From Halobacillus locisalis (GTDB lineage: Bacteria; Bacillota; Bacilli; Bacillales; Halobacillaceae), in the NCBI RefSeq assembly GCF_013694105.1, contig NZ_JACEFG010000004.1, positions 124,001 to 188,000 on the forward strand: DNA of 64,000 nt, written 5' to 3'. A program made the position numbers and the translations under genes. The first letter of the stretch is position 1. Each line of letters opens with the position of its first letter. Below the pieces are notes generated by a model. It made no database searches. It saw nothing but the letters and a program-made list of their open reading frames with translations, and was not told the DNA's origin. Below are positions 16,537 through 25,176 of the stretch, one piece after another.

Positions 16537-16704
16537 CTCTTATCAAGAGTGGCAGAGGGAATAGGCCCTGCGAAGCCCGGCAACCTTCAAACATCGGTTT
16601 GAAAAGGTGCTAAATCCTACAGATCAGCATGACTGATCTGGAAGATAAGAGGAGGATTGTGTATTTCAAGCCCCTCTTCTTATCAAAGAAGAGGGGCTTT
16701 TTGT
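16537..16704 (+). promoter_or_regulatory. SAM riboswitch (S-box) with terminator
   Basis: P1 is formed by CTCTTATC (16537) and GATAAGAG (to 16651). Between are the S-box landmarks AGAGTGGCAGAGGGA, GGCCCTGCGAAGCCCGGCAA, the P3 hairpin AACCTTCAAAC-ATCGG, and AAGGTGCTAAATCC, then the P4 hairpin AGATCAG / CTGATCT. A 13-base stem terminator (AAGCCCCTCTTCT, 16668-16699) with T tract follows. High S-adenosylmethionine should end transcription before the O-acetylhomoserine sulfhydrylase gene. Confidence 0.97.
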
Positions 16705-16756
16705 TGTTATTGTCACGGATATTGATAAGAACCATCCATTTTAGGAGGACGATGAA

Positions 16757-18544
16757 ATGAGTAAACAAGTAGAGAGTTATGATGTAGACACGATTTCGCT
16801 ACACGGGGGACAGTCACCTGATCCGACGACGGGATCACGAGCGGTTCCGATTTATCAAACGACATCTTATGTGTTCCAAGACACGGATCACGCACAAAGT
16901 TTATTTGCTCTAGACGAACCCGGAAACATTTATTCGCGAATCGGAAACCCGACGGTGGATGTATTTGAGAAAAGGATGGCCCTTCTAGAAGGGGGCGTAG
17001 CTTCTGTAGCCACTGCATCTGGCATGTCAGCGATTGCCTTATCGATTATGAATATTGCAGGAGCAGGCGATGAAGTCGTTGCCGCGGCTAACCTTTACGG
17101 CGGCACGTATAATTTATTCGCAAACACTTTACCGCGATATGGCATTAAAGTCAGATTTGTTGATCCAAAAGATCCTGAAAATTTCAGAACAGCCATTACG
17201 GATCAAACAAAAGCCGTGTTTGCTGAAACAATCGGGAATCCGAGCCTTCATGTGTTGGATATTGAAAAAGTGGCTGAAGTCGCTCACGACAACGATATTC
17301 CACTCATTATCGATAACACCTTCGCCACACCGTACTCCTGTAAGCCGATTGAATCAGGGGCTGATATAGTCGTCCACTCTGCGACAAAATGGATCGGAGG
17401 ACATGGAACAACAGTCGGCGGTGTAGTGGTCGACGGTGGGCGATTCGACTGGAACAATGAAAAATTCCCCGTTTTCACAGAACCGGATGAAAGCTACAAC
17501 GGAATTGTCTATACAGCAGACTTCGGAACACTTGCTTTCATCACCAAATTACGTGTGCAGCTTTTACGTGACTTTGGGTCCTGTCTGAGTCCGCAGAACG
17601 CTTTTCTCCTTCTTCAAGGATTAGAAACACTGCACTTGCGCGTGGATCGCCATAGTGACAATGCTCAGGAAATTGCAGAGTACTTACAAGGTCATCCGGA
17701 CGTCGAGTGGGTCTCTTATCCAGGATTGAAAGATCATCCAGCTCATGAGTTGGCGCAAAAATACCTTGAAGGCGGTTATGGATCAATCGTGAACTTCGGG
17801 ATTAAGGGCGGACGCGAAGCCGGCCGCACAATCATTGACAATATTGCTTTATGGTCTCACGTAGCCAATGTTGGGGATGCGAAGTCACTGATCATCCACC
17901 CAGCATCCACGACGCATCAGCAGTTGTCCATCGAAGATTTGGCTGCAAGCGGTGTAACGGAAGAATTGATCCGACTATCCGTAGGCTTAGAGTCAGCGAA
18001 GGACTTGATTCATGACTTAGACCGGGCAATCGCAACGGCAACGGGAAAAGAGTCAAACCGTGGGATAACGGAAAATGATGAAGGGGTAATCAAATGGGCA
18101 CTCCAGTCACCGCACTTGGAAGAAGAGGTCGACGGAGAGACCGTCAAACGTGCGAAACGGTTAGCGGTTGTCGGCTTAAGTGGAAAGCCATCACGACCGA
18201 GTCATCGATTGGCAAGGAAAATGCAACGTCTCGGCTATCAAATCGTGCCTGTCAATCCGCGGGAAACGGAAGTGCTGGGAGAGACCGCTTATCCTGATCT
18301 GAAATCGGTTCCGTTCGACATCGACGTCGTCCAAGTGTTCAGAAGCCCGGAAGCGGCCATTGAAATTGCCAAGGAAGCAGCGGATGTTCGTCCGAAGGTA
18401 TTTTGGCTGCAAGAAGGCGTGATTGCACCGAAAGCAGCAGAAATTGCGAGTGACGCAGGGCTCGAGGTCGTGCATAACCGTTGTACGTATAAGGAAGCTC
18501 AAAGGCTTCGCGGCACGATCGATACGTATGCTTGTGATATCTAA
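16757..18544 (+). CDS. O-acetylhomoserine sulfhydrylase fused to a CoA-binding domain
   Basis: A 595-aa fusion. Residues 1-430 are a full PLP enzyme of the O-acetylhomoserine (thiol)-lyase type with Lys211 in VVHSATKWIGGHGTT, the long insertion typical of this group, and the ending RLSVGLE. Residues from about 437 to 595 form a CoA_binding (YccU-like, Rossmann) domain with LAVVGLSGKPSRPSH, VPVNPRE, FWLQEGV and VVHNRCTYKE. The first domain makes homocysteine from O-acetylhomoserine and sulfide. The role of the second is unknown; stand-alone versions bind CoA or nucleotides. The gene is SAM-riboswitch controlled, in line with methionine synthesis. GGAGGACG precedes the ATG. Confidence 0.92.
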   Translation: MSKQVESYDVDTISLHGGQSPDPTTGSRAVPIYQTTSYVFQDTDHAQSLFALDEPGNIYSRIGNPTVDVFEKRMALLEGGVASVATASGMSAIALSIMNIAGAGDEVVAAANLYGGTYNLFANTLPRYGIKVRFVDPKDPENFRTAITDQTKAVFAETIGNPSLHVLDIEKVAEVAHDNDIPLIIDNTFATPYSCKPIESGADIVVHSATKWIGGHGTTVGGVVVDGGRFDWNNEKFPVFTEPDESYNGIVYTADFGTLAFITKLRVQLLRDFGSCLSPQNAFLLLQGLETLHLRVDRHSDNAQEIAEYLQGHPDVEWVSYPGLKDHPAHELAQKYLEGGYGSIVNFGIKGGREAGRTIIDNIALWSHVANVGDAKSLIIHPASTTHQQLSIEDLAASGVTEELIRLSVGLESAKDLIHDLDRAIATATGKESNRGITENDEGVIKWALQSPHLEEEVDGETVKRAKRLAVVGLSGKPSRPSHRLARKMQRLGYQIVPVNPRETEVLGETAYPDLKSVPFDIDVVQVFRSPEAAIEIAKEAADVRPKVFWLQEGVIAPKAAEIASDAGLEVVHNRCTYKEAQRLRGTIDTYACDI

Positions 18545-18592
18545 AAATAGAATCCGTTAAGAGTAGGGGGGCGTAACTTTAAAAAGGGAAGC

Positions 18593-18714
18593 GGTGGTTT
18601 TGAAACAACTCTTTTTCCTCCGGGGGAACGGGCGAACCCCCTCGTTCGTTCCAATCTGGGTGGGGTCATACCCTGTTCCTTCTTCCGTGGGAGTATCATT
18701 GTTTCAAATCCACC
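18593..18714 (+). repeat. Dispersed ~120-bp inverted-repeat element, copy C
   Basis: Terminal inverted repeats GGTGGTTTTGAAACAA and TTGTTTCAAATCCACC (15 of 16 complementary) enclose a body that aligns with copy A (CTTTTTCCTCCGGGGGAAC, CTCGTTCGTTCC, TGGGGTC, TTCCTTCTTCCGTGGGAGTATC). The copy is the most diverged of the four in its ends. It occupies the gap between the sulfhydrylase and the transporter operon. Confidence 0.75.
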
Positions 18715-18852
18715 CCTCATATTAAATATGAGCGAACCCACATCATGGACAGTATATACTTTGATTCTCAATCTAACCCCGTCAGATTTTCACCAAAGTT
18801 CTACGTTATAAGATATTTCAGCTCAATAAAACTAAAAGAATATCATAATTAA

Positions 18853-18870
18853 ATGTGAATAGTTTCACAT
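18853..18870. promoter_or_regulatory. Dyad directly before the transporter operon start
   Basis: ATGTGAA-TAGT-TTCACAT is a perfect 7-base inverted repeat that touches the AAAGGAGCGG ribosome site of the substrate-binding protein gene. It may be an operator or an RNA hairpin masking translation. No regulator is encoded nearby. Confidence 0.4.
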
Positions 18871-18886
18871 AAAAGGAGCGGATGTA

Positions 18887-19870
18887 ATGAAAAAACGATC
18901 GTGGTTCATCTTTACACTGGTTGTGCTTGGACTGATTCTGGCTGGATGTTCAGGAAGTGCTGAAGGGGAGCAGACACCAAGTAAAGTGACGCTCGACTAT
19001 GCGTACTACTCTCCGACTAGTCTTGTTTTGAAGGAAAAAGGTTGGGCAGAGGAAGCGTTTGAAAATCTTGGTATCGACGTTGAATTTGTCCTCAGTCAAG
19101 GGAGTAACAAGGCGCTTGAGTTTCTGAATTCCAGCAGTGTCGACTTTGGATCGACAGCTGGTGCGGCGGCATTGATGGCCAAAGCGAATAACGCGCCTGT
19201 AGAAACTGTTTACTTATATTCGAAGCCGGAATGGACAGCGCTCGTAACCAATGCTGACTCTGACATCTCGTCTGTTGAAGATTTGAAAGGGAAAAAAGTC
19301 GCGGCGACACTTGGAACGGATCCATATATTTTCTTAGTTCGGGCCTTAAAGGAACACGGATTATCTCCAAAAGATATTGAGTTAGTCAACCTACAACACG
19401 CAGATGGTGGCTCGGCGCTAACATCAGGCAGTGTGGACGCATGGGCTGGCCTTGATCCTCATATGGCGCGTCTGGAGCTTGAATCCGATGCGAATTTATT
19501 TTATCGAAATCCTGAATTCAACACATATGGCACATTGAACGTTCGTTCGGAATACGCAGAGAAACATCCTGAAATCGTCAAGACCGTGATTGAAGTGTAT
19601 GAAAAAGCGAGAAGGTGGACCATTGAGAACCCTGAAGAGGCTGCACAAATCTTAGCAGACGAAGCAGGTATTGATTTAGAAGTTGCCAAGAAAGGACTAG
19701 AGCGAAATGATTTCTCGAACCCGGTTCCTGGTAAAGCTCTAAAAGAGACGATTATTGGGGCAGGGAAAGTTTTGCAAGCAGAGGAAATCATTGATGCCGA
19801 TGTGAACATCGATGACCTGGCTGACGATTTGATTCAACCTGCATTGGCTGAAGAAGTCATCAATCCATAA
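18887..19870 (+). CDS. ABC transporter substrate-binding lipoprotein (SsuA/NrtA-like)
   Basis: A 327-aa lipoprotein with lipobox LILAGC (acylated Cys about residue 21). The mature part is an NMT1/SsuA-like type II periplasmic-binding fold: LDYAYYSPTSLVLKEKGWAEE, GIDVEFVLSQGSNKALEFLNSSSVDFGST, VEDLKGKKVAATLGTDP, and the DPHMARLE region. Families with this fold bind sulfonates, taurine, nitrate or thiamine precursors. A sulfonate-type ligand is suggested by the SsuBC-like partners and the sulfur genes upstream, but no SsuD or TauD oxygenase is present in the window. First gene of a four-gene operon. Confidence 0.88.
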   Translation: MKKRSWFIFTLVVLGLILAGCSGSAEGEQTPSKVTLDYAYYSPTSLVLKEKGWAEEAFENLGIDVEFVLSQGSNKALEFLNSSSVDFGSTAGAAALMAKANNAPVETVYLYSKPEWTALVTNADSDISSVEDLKGKKVAATLGTDPYIFLVRALKEHGLSPKDIELVNLQHADGGSALTSGSVDAWAGLDPHMARLELESDANLFYRNPEFNTYGTLNVRSEYAEKHPEIVKTVIEVYEKARRWTIENPEEAAQILADEAGIDLEVAKKGLERNDFSNPVPGKALKETIIGAGKVLQAEEIIDADVNIDDLADDLIQPALAEEVINP

Positions 19871-19887
19871 ACAAGGAGGGCGTAATC

Positions 19888-20724
19888 ATGTCTAGTCGTA
19901 CTGAAGTCGCCGTCACTCCCTCTGTGAAAGAAAAGAAGAAGAAGAGATCGTTTCCATTTTGGAAATCCAACGTGTTTCTTGGAAGTTTAATTCCTATTGC
20001 TTTAGTGATTCTCTGGGAACTGTCTTCGCGGATCGGGTGGGTAGCTCCTCATCTTCTCCCGGCTCCAACGACCGTGCTGGAAGAAGTTGTGAGTATGGCG
20101 CAGTCAGGAGAGCTGTGGGGACATATATGGATTACCCTTTACCGTGTTCTGGCTGGTTTCCTTGTCGGCACCTCCGTTGCCATCGTCCTTGGTGCCGCAA
20201 CTGGTTACAGCAAGATAGCGAATCAGTTACTGGATCCGATGCTTCAAGCGTTACGTGCCATTCCCTCACTTGCTTGGGTACCATTATTCATTCTTTGGAT
20301 CGGTATTGGAGAGACATCAAAAATAACCTTAGTTGCGGTCGGGGTGTTCTTCCCCGTTTACTTGAATCTCACATCCGGTATTCAAGGTGTGGACCGGAAA
20401 CTGATTGAAGTCGGGCGTATGTATCACTTTTCGAGTGTTCAGTTGATACGGCGGATTATTCTGCCGGCTTCTTTCCCTTCTTTTTTAGTGGGCATAAGAA
20501 GCGGATTGAGTCTAGGGTGGATGTTCGTTGTCGCAGCCGAATTGCTCGGCGCAAGTCAAGGGCTTGGGTATTTAATGGTCTTTGGACAAAATACGTCGGC
20601 TCCTGAGCTGGTTGTCGGAAGCATCTTGTTATTTGCCATCTTCGGGAAGGTGACAGATGAAGTGTTGAAACGCATTCAAACACGAGCGCTTCGCTGGCAG
20701 GACAATATGGAAAATGCGTCATAA
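19888..20724 (+). CDS. ABC transporter permease (SsuC-like)
   Basis: A 278-aa inner-membrane permease with about six helices. It has the binding-protein-dependent transport signature, with the EAA-type loop read in GVDRKLIEVGRMYHFSSVQLIRRIILPASFPSFLVGIRSGLSLGW, and the SsuC-like stretch FFPVYLNLTSGI. The N-terminus carries a basic KEKKKKR cluster before helix 1. AAGGAGGGCG precedes ATG. The gap to the preceding gene is 17 bases and to the ATPase 15, indicating a single transcript. Confidence 0.88.
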   Translation: MSSRTEVAVTPSVKEKKKKRSFPFWKSNVFLGSLIPIALVILWELSSRIGWVAPHLLPAPTTVLEEVVSMAQSGELWGHIWITLYRVLAGFLVGTSVAIVLGAATGYSKIANQLLDPMLQALRAIPSLAWVPLFILWIGIGETSKITLVAVGVFFPVYLNLTSGIQGVDRKLIEVGRMYHFSSVQLIRRIILPASFPSFLVGIRSGLSLGWMFVVAAELLGASQGLGYLMVFGQNTSAPELVVGSILLFAIFGKVTDEVLKRIQTRALRWQDNMENAS

Positions 20725-20739
20725 GAAAGGGGATTGGTT

Positions 20740-21453
20740 ATGCTAACGGTCGATTGTGTATCACGGATTTTTCAACATGGAAAAGCAGGGTTTCGCCATG
20801 TCGACTTTCAGTTAAGTAAAGGGGAGGTTGTCGGTGTTCTAGGAACGAGCGGGTGTGGAAAAAGTACACTCCTCCGTGTTCTAGCTGGGTTGGATCCGAA
20901 CTACCAAGGGATGATACAGACGTCTGCCGAGAACCCTGATCAAGCTTTTGGGATGATGTTTCAAGAGCCACGTTTGATGCCTTGGCTTAATGTAATCGAC
21001 AATATTACATTTGGTGCAAAGAGAGCTTCCTCACAACAACAGGCAGAGGAACTGCTTGAAACAGTAGGGCTTGCAGGTTTTGAGAAGCATTTTCCGAAAG
21101 ATTTGTCTGGAGGTATGGCTCAACGTGTGGCGATTGCCAGGTCGTTGCTCCATCAGCCGGAGATTCTATTATTGGATGAACCCTTTAGTGCCCTTGATGC
21201 TTTTACGAAAATGCAGCTACAAGATTTGTTGCTTTCCATTTGGGAGAAGCATGACACGACCACTTTACTTGTAACGCATGATATCGACGAGGCCGTATAT
21301 TTATGTGATCGGGTGATCATCATGAGGGGACAGCCTGGTCAGGTCGAGTCTGAGATTCACATAGATCGACCGAAACCACGTAAACGTGGGGACGCCCAGT
21401 TAGCAGAATTGAAAGAAGAGATTTTGAAAGAACTAGACTTTACCAAAACGTAA
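20740..21453 (+). CDS. ABC transporter ATP-binding protein (SsuB-like)
   Basis: A 237-aa ATPase of usual length for nitrate/sulfonate/taurine importers. Walker A GTSGCGKSTLLR, Q-loop MMFQEPRLMPWLNV (the LMPW form is typical of SsuB/TauB), signature LSGGMAQRVAIARSLL, Walker B ILLLDEPFSALD and the switch His in LLVTHDIDEAVYL are all intact. ATG at 20740 lies after AAAGGGGATT; a TTG two codons earlier is less well placed. It powers uptake by the neighbouring permease and binding protein. Confidence 0.9.
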   Translation: MLTVDCVSRIFQHGKAGFRHVDFQLSKGEVVGVLGTSGCGKSTLLRVLAGLDPNYQGMIQTSAENPDQAFGMMFQEPRLMPWLNVIDNITFGAKRASSQQQAEELLETVGLAGFEKHFPKDLSGGMAQRVAIARSLLHQPEILLLDEPFSALDAFTKMQLQDLLLSIWEKHDTTTLLVTHDIDEAVYLCDRVIIMRGQPGQVESEIHIDRPKPRKRGDAQLAELKEEILKELDFTKT

Positions 21454-21467
21454 GGGGGGATTCAAGA

Positions 21468-23168
21468 ATGAGAGACTCCGTTTTACCACCGCATTCCGGC
21501 GGTTCTCATATTCAAAAGGAGTATAAGGAAGGTGAGCCTTTTGATTGGAGAAACGTGCATGACGTTTTTACGTGGAGTAAGAGTGGGCAAGTGAATATGG
21601 CTTACGAGTGCATCGATCGCCATGTAAACGCAGGGAAGGGAGCGCACCGGGCTCTCTATTATATAGGAAAAGGAAAGGCGATCACCTACACGTATCATGA
21701 ACTGCAAAGTGAGGTGAGTCGTTGGGCGAACGTGTTAAGGCGTTATGGGGTCGGCAAAGGGGATTATGTATTTGTTTTCTTACCTAAACATCCATACGGG
21801 TATATTGCCATGTTAGCTGCAATTCGAATTGGAGCTGTTGTCGGTCCTTTATTCGAAGCGTTTATGGAGGAAGCTGTGAAGGATCGAATCAACGATTGTG
21901 AAGGTAAGTACCTTATCACAGATCAATCCTTCATGGATCGAGTCAATAAAGAAGAGATTCCTAGCCTTCGTCATATATTTACGACGGATTCTGGGAACGA
22001 TACCACCGAGATTTCGATTGTTGAGGAAGCACGCGTGGAAAGTTCTTTCTCTGAAGTAGAGTGGGTTGATTTAGAAGATGGTTTGAACATTCATTATACG
22101 AGTGGATCGACAGGTAAACCGAAAGGAATCATTCACGCTCATCGTAATATGATACAGCAATACCAAACAGGAAGATGGGTATTGGATTTACATGAAAACG
22201 ACGTCTATTGGTGCACCGCTCACCCTGGATGGGTGACAGGGACCGTGTATGGTGTGTTCGCCCCTTTATTAAATGGTGTTACTGTCGTGATTCATGGGGG
22301 GCGTTTCTCCGCAGAGGCATGGTATCAAGTGCTAGAAGAAGCGGGGGTCACCGTTTGGTATAGTGCGCCTACCGCGTTTAGAATGTTGCAAGCAGAGGGG
22401 GAAGATTTGCAGAAAAAGTTCGATCTTTCTTCTTTAAGGCACATTCTGAGTGTGGGGGAACCCTTAAATCCCGAGGTGATTTACTGGGCGTATGAAACAC
22501 TTGGCTTACGAATCCATGATACGTGGTGGATGACAGAGACGGGGGCGCAGTTAATCGCGAACGTACCGACCCGAACTATAAAGCCAGGATCGATGGGACG
22601 TCCTATTCCAGGGATTGAAGTATCCATACTTGATGAAGAGGGTAGTCCATTGCCAGCGTTTGAAACTGGTCATCTCGCCATTCGGACTTCTTGGCCATCA
22701 ATCATGAAGGAAGTGTGGAAGAATAAGCAGAAATTCAACAGCTATTTTCCTTATGGAGAAGACTGGTATATTGCCGGAGATCTCGCCTATCTTGATGAAG
22801 ATGGCTATGTATTTTTCCAAGGGCGCAGTGACGATATGATCAATTCATCGGGAGAGCGGATCGGTCCTTTCGAAGTGGAGAGTAAGCTGATTGAACACCC
22901 TGCAATCAAAGAGGCTGGGGTCATTGGAAAACCGGATGATGTACGGGGAGAAATCGTCAAAGCCTTCGTCACTATCAATCATGGCTATGACTGGGGAGAG
23001 GAACTTTTCAAAGAAGTTCGCTTGTTCGTCAAAGATAAATTGGCGGCACACGCAGCCCCGAGAGAAATTGAAGTACTAGAAGAATTACCAAAAACACAAA
23101 TCAGTGGAAAGCTATTACGTAGAGAATTGAAGAAAAGAGAACAGGAAAGAGCGACGTTCTCATCATAA
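21468..23168 (+). CDS. AMP-forming acyl-CoA synthetase (AcsA-like)
   Basis: A 566-aa ANL-superfamily ligase, close in length to B. subtilis AcsA. Motifs in order: phosphate loop HYTSGSTGKPKGIIHAH, A5 DTWWMTETG, A7 region WYIAGDLAYLDEDGYVFFQGRSDDMIN, and PKTQISGKLLRREL with the catalytic lysine of the C-terminal domain. The WW before TETG corresponds to the tryptophan that narrows the pocket to acetate-sized acids in acetyl-CoA synthetase, so a small carboxylate is likely. It is the last gene of the SsuABC-like operon, 14 bases after the ATPase. An attractive but unproven idea is that the imported compound, or a product of it, is the acid activated. Confidence 0.88.
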   Translation: MRDSVLPPHSGGSHIQKEYKEGEPFDWRNVHDVFTWSKSGQVNMAYECIDRHVNAGKGAHRALYYIGKGKAITYTYHELQSEVSRWANVLRRYGVGKGDYVFVFLPKHPYGYIAMLAAIRIGAVVGPLFEAFMEEAVKDRINDCEGKYLITDQSFMDRVNKEEIPSLRHIFTTDSGNDTTEISIVEEARVESSFSEVEWVDLEDGLNIHYTSGSTGKPKGIIHAHRNMIQQYQTGRWVLDLHENDVYWCTAHPGWVTGTVYGVFAPLLNGVTVVIHGGRFSAEAWYQVLEEAGVTVWYSAPTAFRMLQAEGEDLQKKFDLSSLRHILSVGEPLNPEVIYWAYETLGLRIHDTWWMTETGAQLIANVPTRTIKPGSMGRPIPGIEVSILDEEGSPLPAFETGHLAIRTSWPSIMKEVWKNKQKFNSYFPYGEDWYIAGDLAYLDEDGYVFFQGRSDDMINSSGERIGPFEVESKLIEHPAIKEAGVIGKPDDVRGEIVKAFVTINHGYDWGEELFKEVRLFVKDKLAAHAAPREIEVLEELPKTQISGKLLRRELKKREQERATFSS

Positions 23169-23174
23169 ACGTGA

Positions 23175-23215
23175 CACCTTGCAAGAATGAGGAACATTCT
23201 ATGTAAGGTGTTTTG
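23175..23215 (+). terminator. Terminator of the transporter-synthetase operon
   Basis: Sixteen-base near-perfect stem (ACACCTTGCAAGAATG with its complement, one wobble and one bulge), AGGA loop, then TTTTG. Confidence 0.8.
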
Positions 23216-23543
23216 TTCATTTCATGTACTACTTTTGATTGCGCTTACATAGATTTTAAGAAATGTCAGTCGTATTACTTTCTATTAAATTAGTGAAATT
23301 TATATTTTCTATTGTAAAACCCTGTGCTATAATTTTAAAATGGCACAACAAAGAACTGTTTTAATTGTTTATATTTTCTAACAATTCAACCCATCGCTTT
23401 ATACCTTTCGCTTCGTCCATGCCCGATCCTAGGGCTAACTCAAAAACAAACGTAACAATGAAATACGCTTTTTTTATCATACAAAAAAATTTACGAGTGA
23501 AAGAAAAAGAAAGCGTTTTCATTAACGATTAGGAGGTTATTCA
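23216..23543 (+). promoter_or_regulatory. Long upstream region of the symporter gene
   Basis: An extended -10 element TGCTATAAT at 23325-23333 with a weak -35 (TTTTCT, 17-base spacer) is the best promoter I see, giving a leader of about 200 bases. No gene is visible. A cre-like site at 23508-23521 lies near its end. Confidence 0.4.
23508..23521. promoter_or_regulatory. Candidate cre site (CcpA)
   Basis: AGAAAGCGTTTTCA matches the cre consensus TGWAANCGNTNWCA at 13 of 14 positions. It lies 23 bases before the start codon of the dicarboxylate symporter, a position for roadblock-type catabolite repression. Confidence 0.65.
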
Positions 23544-24785
23544 ATGAATTTAACAGTAAAAATATTCATTGGTCTGATTCTTGGTGCGGCGATCGGCTTA
23601 GCCTTGAACTTGGGGGCGCCCGATTTATTCACTACATTAGACACATATATATTCGGTCCATTAGGTACCATCTTCTTAAATCTGATTAAGATGCTTGTTG
23701 TGCCGATTGTCTTCTTCTCCATTACGCTAGGGACAGCTTCTTTGGGTGATCCGAAGAAACTGGGGCGCATTGGTGGTAAAACTGTAGGCTTCTTCCTTGT
23801 TACGACAACGATTGCGATTGCCATTGCAATTTCCTTAGCTTACGTCGTGGAACCGGGAAATATCGATATCGATACGACAGGTGCTGAATATGAGAGTTCA
23901 GAAGCGCCGACAGTAGTCGAAACATTTACGAACATTATTCCGACCAACCCAATCCAAGCGATGGTTGAAGGGAATATGTTGCAGATCATCTTCTTCTCTA
24001 TCTTTATCGGCCTTGCTTTGGCAATGCTTGGTAAAAAGACGAGTGGACTGATGAAAGCCATTGAACAAGGTAATGACATTATGATGTACCTTGTAAACAT
24101 GATCATGAAGTTTGCGCCATATGGTGCCTTTGGTTTATTAGCGTCAGCGATTGGTGAGATGGGGTTAGATGGTGCGCAAGCGATGTTCATGTATATGGTT
24201 GTCGTCATTGCCGCCCTATTCATTCATGCGATTGTAACGTACGGATCTGCTGTTTCCTTCTTAGGAAAGATGAGCCCGGTCAAATTCTTCAAAGGGTTCT
24301 TCCCGGCTATGACAGTCGGTTTCAGTACCTCCAGTAGTAGTTCTACGCTACCAATCTCTATGAAAACAGCTCAAGAGAATTTGAATGTGCCAAAACCGAT
24401 CAGTAGTTTCGTGCAACCGCTCGGTGCCACCATCAACATGGATGGTACAGCCATCATGCAAGGTGTGGCGACTGTATTTATTGCTCAAGTGTATGGCATT
24501 GATTTATCCTTCTCTGCGATTATTATGGTCATTCTTACAGCCGTTCTTGCCAGTATCGGAACAGCTGGGGTGCCAGGAGTTGGACTCATCATGCTTGCGA
24601 TGGTATTGAATCAAGTGGCTTTGCCGGTAGAAGGTATTGCGCTGATCATTGGTATCGACCGTCTGTTGGATATGACGCGTACAGCCTTGAACATTACGGG
24701 TGATGCCGCATGTGCGGTCGTTGTGTCAGAGTCTGAGAAAAAACACGGTATTGAAAATCTAGAAGAACAGCGTCTTCAAGCTTAA
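23544..24785 (+). CDS. Dicarboxylate/amino acid:cation symporter (DAACS, GltP/DctA-like)
   Basis: A 413-aa polytopic symporter of the DAACS family. Helices 1-6 come first, then the hairpin-1 serine-rich motif GFSTSSSSSTLPISMK, the NMDGTAIMQGV motif in TM7, hairpin 2 around SIGTAGVPGVGLIML, and the TM8 motif DRLLDMTRTALNITGDAACAVVV. These residues bind Na or H and the dicarboxylate (glutamate, aspartate, fumarate or succinate). AGGAGGTTATTCA precedes ATG. A cre site in front suggests glucose repression. It is monocistronic with a terminator. Confidence 0.93.
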   Translation: MNLTVKIFIGLILGAAIGLALNLGAPDLFTTLDTYIFGPLGTIFLNLIKMLVVPIVFFSITLGTASLGDPKKLGRIGGKTVGFFLVTTTIAIAIAISLAYVVEPGNIDIDTTGAEYESSEAPTVVETFTNIIPTNPIQAMVEGNMLQIIFFSIFIGLALAMLGKKTSGLMKAIEQGNDIMMYLVNMIMKFAPYGAFGLLASAIGEMGLDGAQAMFMYMVVVIAALFIHAIVTYGSAVSFLGKMSPVKFFKGFFPAMTVGFSTSSSSSTLPISMKTAQENLNVPKPISSFVQPLGATINMDGTAIMQGVATVFIAQVYGIDLSFSAIIMVILTAVLASIGTAGVPGVGLIMLAMVLNQVALPVEGIALIIGIDRLLDMTRTALNITGDAACAVVVSESEKKHGIENLEEQRLQA

Positions 24786-24792
24786 TGTGACG

Positions 24793-24821
24793 AGCCGTCT
24801 CCAATGGGAGGCGGCTTTTTT
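24793..24821 (+). terminator. Terminator of the symporter gene
   Basis: Stem AGCCGTCTCC / GGGAGGCGGCT with loop AAT and a T6 run. Confidence 0.85.
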
Positions 24822-24896
24822 CTATGGGATAAGGAATGTGTAAAGCTGGGCACTCTAGGGTATATTTACAAAAAAGGAAGCGAAAGAGGTGGTCCT

Positions 24897-25121
24897 GTGT
24901 TTTATTCGGTAACATTACAGAAAATCATAATTCTTACGGGGATTGGTGTCATTATAGGCGCAATTGTAGGCTTCACATCTGTACAAGGGTTCGGTTTGGA
25001 TGGATCGACCTTCGTCCTGTCGATGTTCTTAAGTATCATTTCTGTCTATGCTACAGCGATGTATGCGGAGCTTTATCACATACGTGAAGCGATCAATAAG
25101 CAAAGAAGAGAAAAAGGATAA
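24897..25121 (+). CDS. Small membrane protein, 74 aa
   Basis: A 74-aa protein with two hydrophobic segments (about 8-28 and 36-56) separated by a short Gly-rich turn, and a basic KQRREKG tail. The GTG at 24897 is chosen because AAAGAGGTGG lies just upstream; the frame is open for 31 more codons, but that part would overlap the preceding terminator and lacks a ribosome site. I know no family assignment. A strong terminator follows. Confidence 0.65.
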   Translation: MFYSVTLQKIIILTGIGVIIGAIVGFTSVQGFGLDGSTFVLSMFLSIISVYATAMYAELYHIREAINKQRREKG

Positions 25122-25132
25122 TGACTTAAGGG

Positions 25133-25162
25133 AAACGACCAGATATTGTCTGGTCGTTTTTT
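25133..25162 (+). terminator. Terminator of the 74-aa membrane protein gene
   Basis: Eleven-base perfect stem AAACGACCAGA / TCTGGTCGTTT, short loop, T tract. Confidence 0.88.
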
Positions 25163-25176
25163 GTGTTAGAAAAGCT

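Noticed and set aside
23840-24223. Long open frame antisense to the dicarboxylate symporter
   Set aside because: Shadow of a conserved transporter gene; no ribosome site or family resemblance.
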